Shown piece after piece: positions 9,439 through 20,600 of a stretch of 64,000 nucleotides of DNA. Below the pieces are notes generated by a model. The model was not told the origin of the DNA. It did not search any database and saw nothing but the letters and a program-made list of their open reading frames with translations. Made by a program: the position numbers and the translations under genes. The DNA is taken from NCBI GenBank assembly GCA_019614645.1, contig JABWDB010000107.1:1-64000 (forward strand), in the 5' to 3' direction. This DNA is from Stratiolaelaps scimitus. Lineage: Eukaryota > Arthropoda > Arachnida > Mesostigmata > Laelapidae. Positions within the stretch are counted from its first letter, which is position 1. The number at the start of each line of letters is the position of its first letter.

Positions 9439-10250
9439 GGGGGGTGTTGGCATGCTAATGCATGCCAACACCATGGCCGCCCCCCCTATGGAACTGTTGA
9501 CGATGTTCAACAGCACCACCCTTCCCGGTATCGCTTATCGCATTACTTCAGTAAAGGGTGGTGAGATGTGTACAAGCCCAGCCACGAGCACCACACATCC
9601 TCCTCACCGTACGAACATGACGTGGTTAGCTGACGGTTTGCTTATATAGTCAAGGTATGGTGTAACACCTGTTATAGCTGCCACTAAAGAATCCGTGATT
9701 TGTTGAAAGATCGAGGGAGCACGTTTTACACCTTGTGGAAGTTTATTGAATTTAAAAGGTGATTTGCAGGTTCCAATGGTCAATAATGGTTTTGATTCGG
9801 TATCGATTTCGATTGGTAGGTATGCTTCAAATAGATCAAGGTGTGAAAAAATCGACCGCCATTTAATTTAGCGAATATCGCATCTGCGATTAGAAATGGA
9901 TAATGGTGATCTCTGAGATTATTGTTAAGGTCGGTTAAGTATTCAGCACAAAGTCTGATTGTGCCATCTTTTTTTGGACCACCACAATCGGAGTTGCAAA
10001 TTCTGAAAAATGTCCGGTTATGATAACATTTAGACTGACGATCTAGTTCGGCATATAGTTTTGGTATGACGTTAAATGAGTCGGGTCTGGCCTTGACAAA
10101 CACTGGGCGACTGTTTGCTTTAAGTTCGCATTGTGCTTTAGTTTTGATGCAATTTCCAACCTAGTGAAAATACTGTAACAAGGCCAGTTAAGACAAACAT
10201 AACGCAAGTAATAATCGCCATACCCGTGGCATACCACAGTAAATTCAATT
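9051..10250 (-). pseudogene. Ty3/gypsy protease-linker/RT/RNase H remnant, unit A
   Basis: Read on the minus strand the segment gives, in order: a protease-RT linker, an RT entry with KKDGTIRLC, a YLDYISITGTS motif (the usual YLDDI with the second Asp replaced by Tyr), and an RNase H start with QIEKESLA followed by TDHKRLL. This order and these motifs fit K02A2.6-like Ty3/gypsy pol. Several frameshifts and stops break it, and a retroposon interrupts it at 9406-9633. No integrase follows within the unit. Confidence 0.85.
9406..9646 (-). mobile_element. Poly(A) retroposon (SINE-like) with 13-bp TSD
   Basis: The 228-bp insert (9406-9633) is absent from units B and C and is flanked by CGGTTTGCTTATA at 9393-9405 and 9634-9646. 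It starts with 29 T (a poly(A) tail on the minus strand). Next to the tail is a perfect palindrome gtgttggcatgc-taat-gcatgccaacac, itself bracketed by G and C runs. No tRNA head was found. The source transcript is unknown. Confidence 0.92.
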
Positions 10251-10908
10251 GCAGTTTCTGCCGACCGTAGTCTGTTGCCCCTTACATATATGGCTGGGGT
10301 ATCAGCTGGAGTGGGCAAATTTCCACTGGCATGCGACACTGTGATTGGTGTTATGCAACCGGTGTGGCTGCCGACACCACTGGCGCCGCTGGGCAACAGC
10401 TGAGACTACCGGCGTATCGGTGCAACATGTTGAACAACCACTCGGAAGAAATGCTAAATTTCCGAGCGCTTCTGATAATAATTAGTGAATATAGTAGAGA
10501 CTACTCATGGTGAAAACACGAAAAAGAAATACAGTGTTCATGTTGACGATAATGATGAGAGTAGCTGCCGGCCGCTGGCGTTGAAGGCGGAATGTATGAT
10601 TGGCTAGCGGAATTACGGACAGCACATCGCTGTGTGAGTGGTCGATGTAGTTACAGGGCGCAAAGCGCCACCCTCCATTTTTCGAGCCACCCTCCATCCA
10701 TTGTGTCTTCTGGGTAGGCAGTCCGTAGAATAAAGTGTAATTGACAAATGATCAATGCATCATGCATCGAGAGCAATATTCGGTAGCTATTTAAGCGTAA
10801 TTCACAAATGCAGCGATTATTCACAAATGCAGCGATTAGTAAATATTGGTATTCACCTATGGACTTGCCGGAGACGCATATCTTAGCAATACCACTCATA
10901 TCTTAACA
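10251..10908. repeat. Unit A distal part
   Basis: Sequence matching 17040-17640 and 20570-21090. The minus frame 10043-10396 extends upstream of the protease-linker but shows no active-site motif. No other gene seen. Confidence 0.5.
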
Positions 10909-10943
10909 ATACCGGTGGAGTTTCTCACACCACCGGTATTGCT
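10909..10943. repeat. Inverted repeat at the unit A/B junction
   Basis: caataccggtgg and ccaccggtattg form a 12-bp perfect inverted repeat around an 11-bp spacer. The right arm with gtttctcaca recurs at 7003 and 17650 at the other unit boundaries. Confidence 0.85.
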
Positions 10944-12021
10944 ATCAGACTTATCTCGCTATGGTATCGATATGGTAGCCATGGAACCAAATAACGAAAA
11001 CCAAGTACCGAATATTATATATTTCGAAATCTCACATAGCAGCCATGGCACCTCGCGCAAGGCTCCATACCCATGCTCCAAGAGGTTTTTCGACGTAGAC
11101 GGATGTTGAACCAATCCAACAATTTGAGATGAGACATTCATAGGGTTCCCGGCTTGCCAGCGAATCTCGGTGCAAAGGAGACTACAGGTCGTCTCGATTG
11201 TTTTGCCACGGCGTTCTCTAGATCCTTCGGTTGCTCGTGCTGCGCGTTCCTCCCAGCGATATCATGGAGTTCACTTTCGTGTTTGCTAGCTTCCAAATAG
11301 TAAACGAAACCGCCGTGGTTGTGGTTCACTGCTTACCTCCAAACTGATGCGAGGTCAACACCTCGCATCGTACTGGGAAAACATGCCTCATGCTGCTTCT
11401 ATGAGTGTCCTTTATATACAATTTCAGAAACGATACGACAAATATTCCTGTTCGTCTACAACAATGTTCAATCGGTGAATTGCTAGAATGGATAAGGCAA
11501 TGTAGTGAACATTCTGATCCTGCTATGGAAAATTTAGTTCTGTCGAGTTTTCATGAGTGACACAGGTTAACAATAAAAATATTATTGTTATTTTAAATGC
11601 GCCCATATGGCGCGGAGGCATGGTTAATTACTAGCTTTTAATTATTATTTATCTCTTTATTATTTTCTATAAACAAAGGGTGCTAAACGCTTAAAATTTC
11701 ATAGATTGTATCGTTAGACCTATTAATTATGACTTACAATTTAATATTACTATTATCTGTGGCCTTTTCAGACAACGCGTATCCCCATGACATCGTTTTT
11801 GTATATTGAATAAATTTCGATTTTTGAGTGAAAACTGGTCAAAAGCGATATTGCCTGTCATTCGACCCTGCACGTATTTGGGTGTCTTTTACCGCTACCT
11901 GAATAACTGTCAGGTGGTGCGCCCTCAAAACAGCATATCCAAAGACCATCGTTGAAGAGTTTAAGATGGTGTTACCCGCATACATATATCGTTTATTCAA
12001 ACATACAGTAGGTCGGTATTT

Positions 12022-14889
12022 CTAGGGATTATGGGGGGGGGGGGGTGAGGACGACAATGTCCCGAGGAAGGCGATGGCATTGCCTCTCTGCACGGCGAGG
12101 GACAGGCGCTGCAGGAGGAAAGAGCCAGCGCGCTTGTCCCCGGTGGCGCGGATCAACCTGTGGTAGACCCCCTCGAGGAAGTTCGCAGTGAGAGGGCCGT
12201 GCCCGCCCAAGGTCTCAAAGGCAAGGGGGGAAAACAGGTGGGTTGCTTGGAGTGCGGCGTACTTCCTTAGCTTTGCCCGTTCCGCACGCGCTACTGCGTA
12301 ACCGGGGATGGTTGCACAGTGGTTGACATAAGAAGGTGCTAGAGTGTCAACCACAGTGCCGTCCCAGACCAGGTGCAGGCCTCGATGGAAGGGGACAAGG
12401 GTGAGGCCGTCAGGGCGGCGCCCGTCAGAGGTGTCGAGGCCCTGTGGCTCCCTTGTGCAAGGAATACCGGCGGAGTGGAGGGCCCTCACGAGCGTGTCGT
12501 TAAGCATCGTGTGTCGCGGATGGCGACCGGCGCTGCGTTCGCACGAGAGACCGTGATGGCCATTCGTTGCGACGGGGTCCCCGCAACGCTCGCAGCTGTG
12601 GGCCGCAACTACAGGGGCCCCGAGGCGAAGGCCCACACAGAAGCGGAGGGAGCGATCGTCTAGAGCAGTACCAAGGGACGACGAGGGCAGCGCGTGGAGC
12701 CACGCCCCCGCACCAGGCCTGTCGACAGCCCGGAGGCGAGCTTGGTCAGCAACGTGTGGCGCAGAGGCCAGGAGGGAGTCCCGCAGCTCCTGGTGCAGGG
12801 CATCGGACCATGCCCGCTGCTTGCTCTGTTTGTCCGGAGGGACCCGAGCGCGGACGCCCGTCTGGTCAAGGGCAGCTTCCTGGGAAGCGGAGAAGTGGGC
12901 GAGCGCTTCGGGGGGGAGGACTGTAGCGACCATGTCGGCAACCGCCGTAAGCGACGCGGCGTAGCAAACGTCAGCCAAGCGGCGTACACTGAGGATGCCG
13001 AGGCCACCGAAGCGGACTGGAAGGGAAGCCTGCGACGCCGCTTCCGGAGGGAGCTGGAGGTTCAGGATCGTCGTCAGGGCTTCCAACACCAAGTCGTCAT
13101 ACTCGTGAAGGGCTGAAGCCTCAGTGCCGGCCGGGCATGTCCTAAGCAAGTGCTGCATGCGTGCCGCCGAGAAACAGGACCGAAGCAGGAACAGCCCCTG
13201 GTGAGCCGATAACAGGGGCAGCCGGTCGAGCATCACGGCCGTCCTCTCGAGGCAACGGTCCAATAGCGGCCGGATGGCTTCGTCCGTGAGAGGGGAGCCG
13301 ACGAGCTCAAGGGACAACCTCTGAGTGAGACGGCATCCTGGGAGCGACCGCTGGAGGTCGGGCTGCGCGTCTAAAGAGAAGATCTCGCACTTCGTGGGGT
13401 TGAGGGCAAGGCCGCTGCGCCCCTCGTAGTCGAGTACTCGCTGAACGTCGGAGGCGACGGTCGCCGGATCACCTGCCAACGTTCCGTCGTCCATGTACCA
13501 CAGCCGCAGACGCGACTGGAGGGACACAGCGAGGGGCCGGAGGGCCAGGCAGAAGAGGGCTGGGTCCAGCGGGTCCCCCTGCTGGACACCGCACTCTGAG
13601 CTGATGACGGCGTTGTCCATAATCAGATGGGAGGGGCAACGATAGGCCAGGTCGACCAGAGGGAAGAGGCCAGGGACGTGCTCAGCAACCTCACGCAGAA
13701 CGAGATCTCGACGGACCGTGTTGAAGGCATTGCGAAAATCAAGCTTGACCAGGGCCGCGTCCGGATGAGCGTGGATAAAGGCGCGAGCCGCGTGAGCAGC
13801 GATCTCCGTCCCAGACGCCTGGCCGCAACCCAACTGGGTTGGGCCGAGCAGGGTTACGACCGTGTCCCTCTCGTTGACCCAGGCGATCTTAGCAGCCAGG
13901 CGACGAATCGTGCTGGAGCAGGCGATGGGCCGTATCGACCCATCCTTTTTCTTGAGGGCGATGAGGCGCGCGCCGAAGAGTATTGGCCGTAGCGCCGATG
14001 GAACCGTGCCGGCCCGCATGCAGTCGACCACCTTAGCGAGGGCCTTGGCGAGGGCAGTGGCGACGGCTCCGAGTGCCGGAGAGAGCAGGTCCCTGAGATG
14101 ACGCGGCCGAAGGCCATCGGGGCCGGCTGACGAGCTCGGGGGGAAAGAGGAAACGGCCGCCAAAACCTCATCAGTTGACGTTGGGGCAATGTCGACCTGC
14201 GGGGGACGGGCGGGGAAGGCGTAATCAGGAGGGGCAGGGGGGTGCTTCGCCCTGAGGGCGTTGAGAGCCTCAGCCGAGTCCGTGGCCGAGTCGGTAGAGC
14301 ACAGGGCCCGGGCGGCACCAGAGATGTCACCCTCGGAGAGTTTTTGGGAGGCTATACGCGCAGCTCTCTGGCCCGTATCCGTGGGCGGAGGACGAGGGCC
14401 GCGAGGGAAGTGACGACGCAAGCGGTACTCCAAGCGCGCCCCGGCGCGGAAGGCCGCTAGGTTTCCCCGAATCACGGCTGGGAGGGAGCGGGAGGTGTCG
14501 CCTTTGTCCGGCATCTGCAAGACCACTCGGGCGAAAGCCAGGAGCGCTTCCCAGGAGGGGACGTCGTTATTGGTATGAACGTCCCGGAGCACGTCTGTGA
14601 GGGCCACGGCGACTAGGGAACGCGTAGCCTTCGGGACAATACTGAAGACGCGGGCCTCACGCATGGCCGCCTGTAGTCGCAGCTCGAGCGGTTGGGGCGC
14701 TGGACTTGGCTGAGGCACCGAACGGACCTCCGGGTGCCGCACCGTTATGTGCCTGTTGAGACCGCGCCGGGAGAATCTGCCCTCGCAATGCGGGCACGGA
14801 ACACGCGGGGGGCCTGTGGCGTCTCGGGCTGAAGCGGCACGACGGGCTGGGGTGGCGTCTCGGGCTGGGGCGATGGGACCTGGGTTCAT
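12022..14889 (-). CDS. ORF2: reverse transcriptase with C2H2 finger and restriction-like endonuclease (955 aa)
   Basis: This protein would nick target DNA and copy the element RNA by target-primed reverse transcription. Near the N-terminus a single C2H2 finger (Cys32, Cys35, His47, His52) probably binds nucleic acid. The RT core follows: KLDFRNAFN (motif A), GVQQGDPLDP (motif B), YMDDGTLAGD (motif C, catalytic Asp pair) and LNPTKCEIF (motif D). The C-terminus has a CERC...H...C knuckle followed by RRPDGLTL and LVWDGTVVD, matching the PD-(D/E)XK-type endonuclease of R2-like elements. The frame is fully open with no visible missing catalytic residue. The start overlaps the ORF1 stop (ATGA). Clade within the RLE group (R2, NeSL, Utopia-like) is not assigned. 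Confidence 0.93.
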   Translation of the reverse strand: MNPGPIAPARDATPARRAASARDATGPPRVPCPHCEGRFSRRGLNRHITVRHPEVRSVPQPSPAPQPLELRLQAAMREARVFSIVPKATRSLVAVALTDVLRDVHTNNDVPSWEALLAFARVVLQMPDKGDTSRSLPAVIRGNLAAFRAGARLEYRLRRHFPRGPRPPPTDTGQRAARIASQKLSEGDISGAARALCSTDSATDSAEALNALRAKHPPAPPDYAFPARPPQVDIAPTSTDEVLAAVSSFPPSSSAGPDGLRPRHLRDLLSPALGAVATALAKALAKVVDCMRAGTVPSALRPILFGARLIALKKKDGSIRPIACSSTIRRLAAKIAWVNERDTVVTLLGPTQLGCGQASGTEIAAHAARAFIHAHPDAALVKLDFRNAFNTVRRDLVLREVAEHVPGLFPLVDLAYRCPSHLIMDNAVISSECGVQQGDPLDPALFCLALRPLAVSLQSRLRLWYMDDGTLAGDPATVASDVQRVLDYEGRSGLALNPTKCEIFSLDAQPDLQRSLPGCRLTQRLSLELVGSPLTDEAIRPLLDRCLERTAVMLDRLPLLSAHQGLFLLRSCFSAARMQHLLRTCPAGTEASALHEYDDLVLEALTTILNLQLPPEAASQASLPVRFGGLGILSVRRLADVCYAASLTAVADMVATVLPPEALAHFSASQEAALDQTGVRARVPPDKQSKQRAWSDALHQELRDSLLASAPHVADQARLRAVDRPGAGAWLHALPSSSLGTALDDRSLRFCVGLRLGAPVVAAHSCERCGDPVATNGHHGLSCERSAGRHPRHTMLNDTLVRALHSAGIPCTREPQGLDTSDGRRPDGLTLVPFHRGLHLVWDGTVVDTLAPSYVNHCATIPGYAVARAERAKLRKYAALQATHLFSPLAFETLGGHGPLTANFLEGVYHRLIRATGDKRAGSFLLQRLSLAVQRGNAIAFLGTLSSSPPPPHNP

Positions 14890-15176
14890 GAAGAACGGGG
14901 GGGATTGAGAGCGGCTAGGAGGGGGGCGAGCTGACGCTGAAGCTGGAGGAGAGGGGCCAAGACTTCAGCGAGGGACCTCAAGGCTGCGACGATGCTTAGC
15001 ACCGCTGGCGCGGCCGTGGGGCGCCGAGACTCCGCGCGAGCAGGTCGACGAGGGGCGGGTCGGCGGGGGGCAGATCGACGGGGGGCAAGCCGACAAGGGG
15101 CAGGCCGACGAGGAGCAGGCCGACGAGGGGCGGGGCGGCGGGACGGGGCGGGGATCGGCCTCGGGTTCGGCAGCAT
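14886..15176 (-). pseudogene. ORF1, 5'-truncated, Pro/Arg repeat and leucine-rich end
   Basis: The 96-codon frame ends at 14886 with its TGA overlapping the ORF2 ATG (shared ATGA), a layout used for termination-reinitiation in some two-ORF retroelements. Its apparent ATG (15174-15176) lies in flanking DNA at the insertion junction, so the true N-terminus is lost. The visible part is a Pro/Arg/Ala repeat followed by a leucine-rich tail (LAPLLAALN). The relative at 43049-44041 keeps a similar tail (LVLLLAALPS) before its MNP start. Function is unknown; nucleic-acid binding is a guess from charge. Confidence 0.6.
15040..15150 (-). repeat. GC-rich short tandem repeats in ORF1
   Basis: Degenerate units of about 10-12 bp (cgacgaggggc, ggccgacgagg) encode the RRPAP repeats. 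Confidence 0.75.
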
Positions 15177-17660
15177 TGTATCTGAATAATGTTGTATGAA
15201 TAATGATTTTTGAGTGAAAACAGATCAAAAGAGATATCGCCTGACATTTAACCCTAGAGAGTATTTGGGTGGTGGTAGAATATTGCGTTCTTAGGTGTTA
15301 TGTTTTCTCTGTTACCATTCTTACCTGTAAACTTATGGCCGGTTTTGGGGCAACAACAACTCGTTGTTATGGGAGTAAATAGACTGAGACATGTACTTCG
15401 CAGATAATCACCCCAGACGACTTTTTTTAAATATCCTGTTCTATGAAGTTTTCGACGCCGACGGTTGAACCCGTCTGCGTCGGCACCGTATGGCGCTGAG
15501 GCATCCGAAGGCTGCGCCAAACAGTTGATAGATTGTATCGATCGCAATGAGTTAAACGGTCACTTCGTGACAGTTGGTTCCAAAACGGTGGCCTCACTTT
15601 GAATAAATGATGAAGGAGGATAAAAGGTAAAGGAGGGTCTCGCATCCATCTGGTCGGCTCAGGACTCGTCGTTAGGCTAGTCCAAATTCGGTGTGGGAGA
15701 AGTTCAGACAGCTCTAGTTTTCACAAGTGCTTAGTGTCTAGGCGTGCTTTCCCACGAGATTCGATCACACTCCACACGAAAAAAATTTGCCTTGAAAACA
15801 AGAATTATTTTTTGTCGTAAAAGCAAAATAATTTTTTGCAAATAATTCATTGTATATTGTGTTTGAGGAGCTGAAATTGTTGTATATATACAGATTTACT
15901 ACGTGAGAGTCGTGTCAGTTGGCTCAGCGTGATTTTATTTTCTTCGGGGCTACGGGCTCCATTTATATTACTTTACTTTTGATAAATTTTTACCGTACAG
16001 GACCGTATGTTTACTGCAAGTTCTGTAAATAAACCTCACATTTAATTGAAAAGAAATTGAACTAAAAAATACCTTCCTTTCTTCCAAATATGGCTAGTAA
16101 ACGTTTGTGATCGGTGAGGAGTGTAAATTTTCAACCGTATATAAATTTATGAAATCGTTGAAAAGCCAACGCAGAGGCTAACGACTCATTTTCAATTTGT
16201 ACATACTTGCTTTCTGCTGGGTTTAGTAAGGTACAAGCGTGAAAAATGAGGTTTTCTTTTCCATCGGAGAACTTATGATAAATAACAGCTAATGAACCCA
16301 AGGTATTTTACTTCTTTTTTGGAGCAAGGAACATTTGTCCATCTGAATTTTGAAATCGAATTCGCAAATTCGTTGAAATAATCTTCGGATTATGTCATTG
16401 TGTTCGTCCAGTGATGTTCCGGTTTGCTTATATAGTCAAGGTATGGTGTAACACCTGTTATAGCTGCCACTAAAGAATCCGTGATTTGTTGAAAGATCGA
16501 GGGAGCACGTTTTACACCTTGTGGAAGTTTATTGAATTTAAAAGGTGATTTGCAGGTTCCAATGGTCAATAATGGTTTTGATTCGGTATCGATTTCGATT
16601 GGTAGGTATGCTTCAAATAGATCAAGGTGTGAAAAAATCGACCGCCATTTAATTTAGCGAATATCGCATCTGCGATTAGAAATGGATAATGGTGATCTTT
16701 GAGATTATTGTTAAGGTCGGTTAAGTAGTCAGCACAAAGTCTGATTGTGCCATCTTTTTTTGGACCACCACAATCGGAGTTGCAAATTCTGAAAAATGTC
16801 CGGTTATGATAACATTTAGACTGACGATCTAGTTCGGCATATAGTTTTGGTATGACGTTAAATGAGTCGGGTCTGGCCTTGACAAACACTGGGCGACTGT
16901 TTGCTTTAAGTTCGCAATGTGCTTTAGTTTTGATGCAATTTCCAACCTAGTGAAAATACTGTAACAAGGCCAGTTAAGACAAACATAACGCAAGTAATAA
17001 TCGCCATACCCGTGGCATACCACAGTAAATTCAATTGCAGTTTCTGCCGACCGTAGTCTGTTGCCCCTTACATATATGGCTGGGGTATCAGCTGGAGTGG
17101 GCAAATCTCCACTGGCATGCGACACTGTGATTGGTGTTATGCAACCGGTGTGGCTGCCGACACCACTGGCGCCGCTGGGCAACAGCTGAGACTACCGGCG
17201 TATCGGTGCAACATGTTGAACAACCACTCGGAAGAAATGCTAAATTTACGAGCGCTTCTGATAATAATTAGTGAATATAGTAGAGACTACTCATGGCGAA
17301 AACACGAAAAAGAAATACAGTGTTCATGTTGACGATAATGATGAGAGTAGCTGCCGGCCGCTGGCGTTGAAGGCGGAATGTATGATTGGCTAGCGGAATT
17401 ACGGACAGCACATCGCTGTGTGAGTGGTCGATGTAGTTACAGGGCGCAAAGCGCCACCCTCCATTTTTCGAGCCACCCTCCATCCATTGTGTCTTCTGGG
17501 TAGGCAGTCCGTAGAATAAAGCGTAATTGACAAATGATCAATGCATCATGCATCGAGAGCAATATTCGGTAGCTATTTAAGCGTAATTCACAAATGCAGC
17601 GATTATTCACAAATGCAGCGATTAGTAAATATTGGTATTCACCTATGGACTTTCTCACAC
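15173..17660 (-). repeat. Unit B, remainder
   Basis: Continues unit B after the RLE insertion. It contains the module at 15250-15900 and a gypsy RT-RNase H remnant at about 16070-17040 (minus) with the same KKDGTIRLC and TDHK motifs and the same breaks as unit A, but without the retroposon. Confidence 0.85.
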
Positions 17661-20600
17661 CACCGGTATTGCTATCAGACTTATCTCGCTATGGTCTCGA
17701 TATGGTAGCCATGGAACCAAATAACGAATATTATATATTTCGAAATCTCACATAGCAGCCATGGCACCTCGCGCAAGGCTCCATACCCATGCTCCAAGAG
17801 GTTTTTCGACGTAGACGGATGTTGAACCAATCCAACAATTTGAGATGAGACATTCATAGGGTTCCCGGCTTGCCAGCGAATCTCGGTGCAAAGGAGACTA
17901 CAGGTCGTCTCGATTGTTTTGCCACGGCGTTCTCTAGATCCTTCGGTTGCTCGTGCTGCGCGTTCCTCCCAGCGATATCATGGAGTTCACTTTCGTGTTT
18001 GCTAGCTTCCAAATAGTAAACGAAACCGCCGTGGTTGTGGTTCACTGCTTACCTCCAAACTGATGCGAGGTAAACACCTCGCATCGTACTGGGAAAACAT
18101 GCCTCATGCTGCTTCTATGAGTGTCCTTTATATACAATTTCAGAAACGATACGACAAATATTCCTGTTCGTCTACAACAATGTTCAATCGGTGAATTGCT
18201 AGAATGGATAAGGCAATGTAGTGAACATTCTGATCCTGCTATGGAAAATTTAGTTCTGTCGAGTTTTCATGAGTGACACAGGTTAACAATAAAAATATTA
18301 TTGTTATTTTAAATGCGCCCATATGGCGCGGAGGCATGGTTAATTACTAGCTTTTAATTATTATTTATCTCTTTATTATTTTCTATAAACAAAGGGTGCT
18401 AAACGCTTAAAATTTCATAGATTGTATCGTTAGACCTATTAATTATGACTTACAATTTAATATTACTATTATCTGTGGCCTTTTCAGACAACGCGTATCC
18501 CCATGACATCGTTTTTGTATATTGAATAAATTTCGATTTTTGAGTGAAAACTGGTCAAAAGCGATATTGCCTGTCATTCGACCCTGCACGTATTTGGGTG
18601 TCTTTTACCGCTACCTGAATAACTGTCAGGTGGTGCGCCCTCAAAACAGCATATCCAAAGACCATCGTTGAAGAGTTTAAGATGGTGTTACCCGCATTGT
18701 ATCTGAATAATGTTGTATGAATAATGATTTTTGAGTGAAAACAGATCAAAAGAGATATCGCCTGACATTTAACCCTAGAGAGTATTTGGGTGGTGGTAGA
18801 ATATTGCGTTCTTAGGTGTTATGTTTTCTCTGTTACCATTCTTACCTGTAAACTTATGGCCGGTTTTGGGGCAACAACAACTCGTTGTTATGGGAGTAAA
18901 TAGACTGAGACATGTACTTCGCAGATAATCACCCCAGACGACTTTTTTTAAATATCCTGTTCTATGAAGTTTTCGACGCCGACGGTTGAACCCGTCTGCG
19001 TCGGCACCGTATGGCGCTGAGGCATCCGAAGGCTGCGCCAAACAGTTGATAGATTGTATCGATCGCAATGAGTTAAACGGTCACTTCGTGACAGTTGGTT
19101 CCAAAACGGTGGCCTCACTTTGAATAAATGATGAAGGAGGATAAAAGGTAAAGGAGGGTCTCGCATCCATCTGGTCGGCTCAGGACTCGTCGTTAGGCTA
19201 GTCCAAATTCGGTGTGGGAGAAGTTCAGACAGCTCTAGTTTTCACAAGTGCTTAGTGTCTAGGCGTGCTTTCCCACGTGATTCGATCACTCTCCACACGA
19301 AAAAAATTTGCCTTGAAAACAAGAATTATTTTTTGTCGTAAAAGCAAAATAATTTTTTGCAAATAATTCATTGTATATTGTGTTTGAGGAGCTGAAATTG
19401 TTGTATATATACAGATTTACTACGTGAGAGTCGTGTCAGTTGGCTCAGCGTGATTGTATTTTCTTCGGGGCTACGGGCTCCATTTATATTACTTTACTTT
19501 TGATATAGTTTTTACCGTACAGGACCGTATGTTTACTGCAAGTTCCGTAAATAAACCTCACATTGAATTGAAATGAAATTGAACTAAAAAATACCTTCCT
19601 TTCTTCCAAATATGGCTAGTAAACGTTTGTGATCGGTGAGGAGTGTAAATTTTCAACCGTATATAAATTTATGAAATCGTTGAAAAGCCAACGCAGAGGC
19701 TAACGACTCTTTTTCAATTTGTACATACTTGCTTTCTGCTGGGTTTAGTAAGGAACAAGCGTGAAAAATGAGGTTTTCTTTTCCATCGGAAAACTTATGA
19801 TAAATAACAGCTAATGAACCCAAGATATTTTACTTCTTTTTTGGAGCAAAGAACATTTGTCCATCTGAATTTTGAAATCGAATTCGCAAATTCGTTGAAA
19901 TAATCTTCGGATTATGTCATTGTGTTCGTCCAGTGATGTTCCGGTTATGCTTATATAGTCAAGGTATGGTGTAACACCTGTTATAGCTGCCACTAAAGAA
20001 TCCGTGATTTGTTGAAAGATCAAGGGAGCACGTTTTACACCTTGTGGAAGTTTATTGAATTGAAAAGGTCATTTGCAGGTGCCAATGCTCAATAATGGTT
20101 TTGATTCGGTATCGATTTCGATTGGTAGGTATGCTTCAAATAGATCAAGGTGTGAAAAAATCGACCGCCATTTAATTTAGCGAATATCGCATCTGCGATT
20201 AGAAATGGATAATGGTGATCTTTGAGATTATTGTTAAGGTCGGTTAAGTAGTCAGCACAAAGTCTGACTGTGCCATCTTTTTTGGACCACCACAATCGGA
20301 GTTGCAAATTCTGAAAGATGTACGGTTATGATAACATTTAGACTGACGATCTAGTTCGGTATATAGTTTTGGTATGACGTTAAATGAGTCGGGTCTGGCC
20401 TTGACAAACACTGGGCGACTGTTTGCTTTAAGTTCGCAATGTGCTTTAGTTTTGATGCAATTTCCAACCTAGTGAAAATACTGTAACAAGGCCAGTTAAG
20501 ACAAACATAACGCAAGTAATAATCACCATACCCGTGGCATACCACAGTAAAATTCAATTGCAATTTCTGCCGACCGTAGTCTGTTGCCCCTTACATATAT

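Larger units (their letters stand above)
11981..15172 (-). mobile_element. RLE-type non-LTR retrotransposon (R2-like superclade), 5'-truncated
   Basis: The 3.19-kb insert interrupts unit B between gttacccgca and the continuation gcattgtatctg, giving at most a 3-bp (gca) duplication. The uninterrupted site is present in units A and C. The 3' end (at 11981) has a very short UTR of about 41 bp with AATAAA and no poly(A). It carries an open ORF2 with RT and a restriction-like endonuclease and a partial ORF1 at the 5' end. A longer ORF1 in a relative at 43030-44050 shows that this copy is 5'-truncated. Base composition (GC-rich) contrasts sharply with the AT-rich surroundings. Confidence 0.93.

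Noticed and set aside
12344..15189. Many plus- and minus-strand frames over the RLE element
   Set aside because: They overlap the 955-codon ORF2 and are produced by its high GC content.
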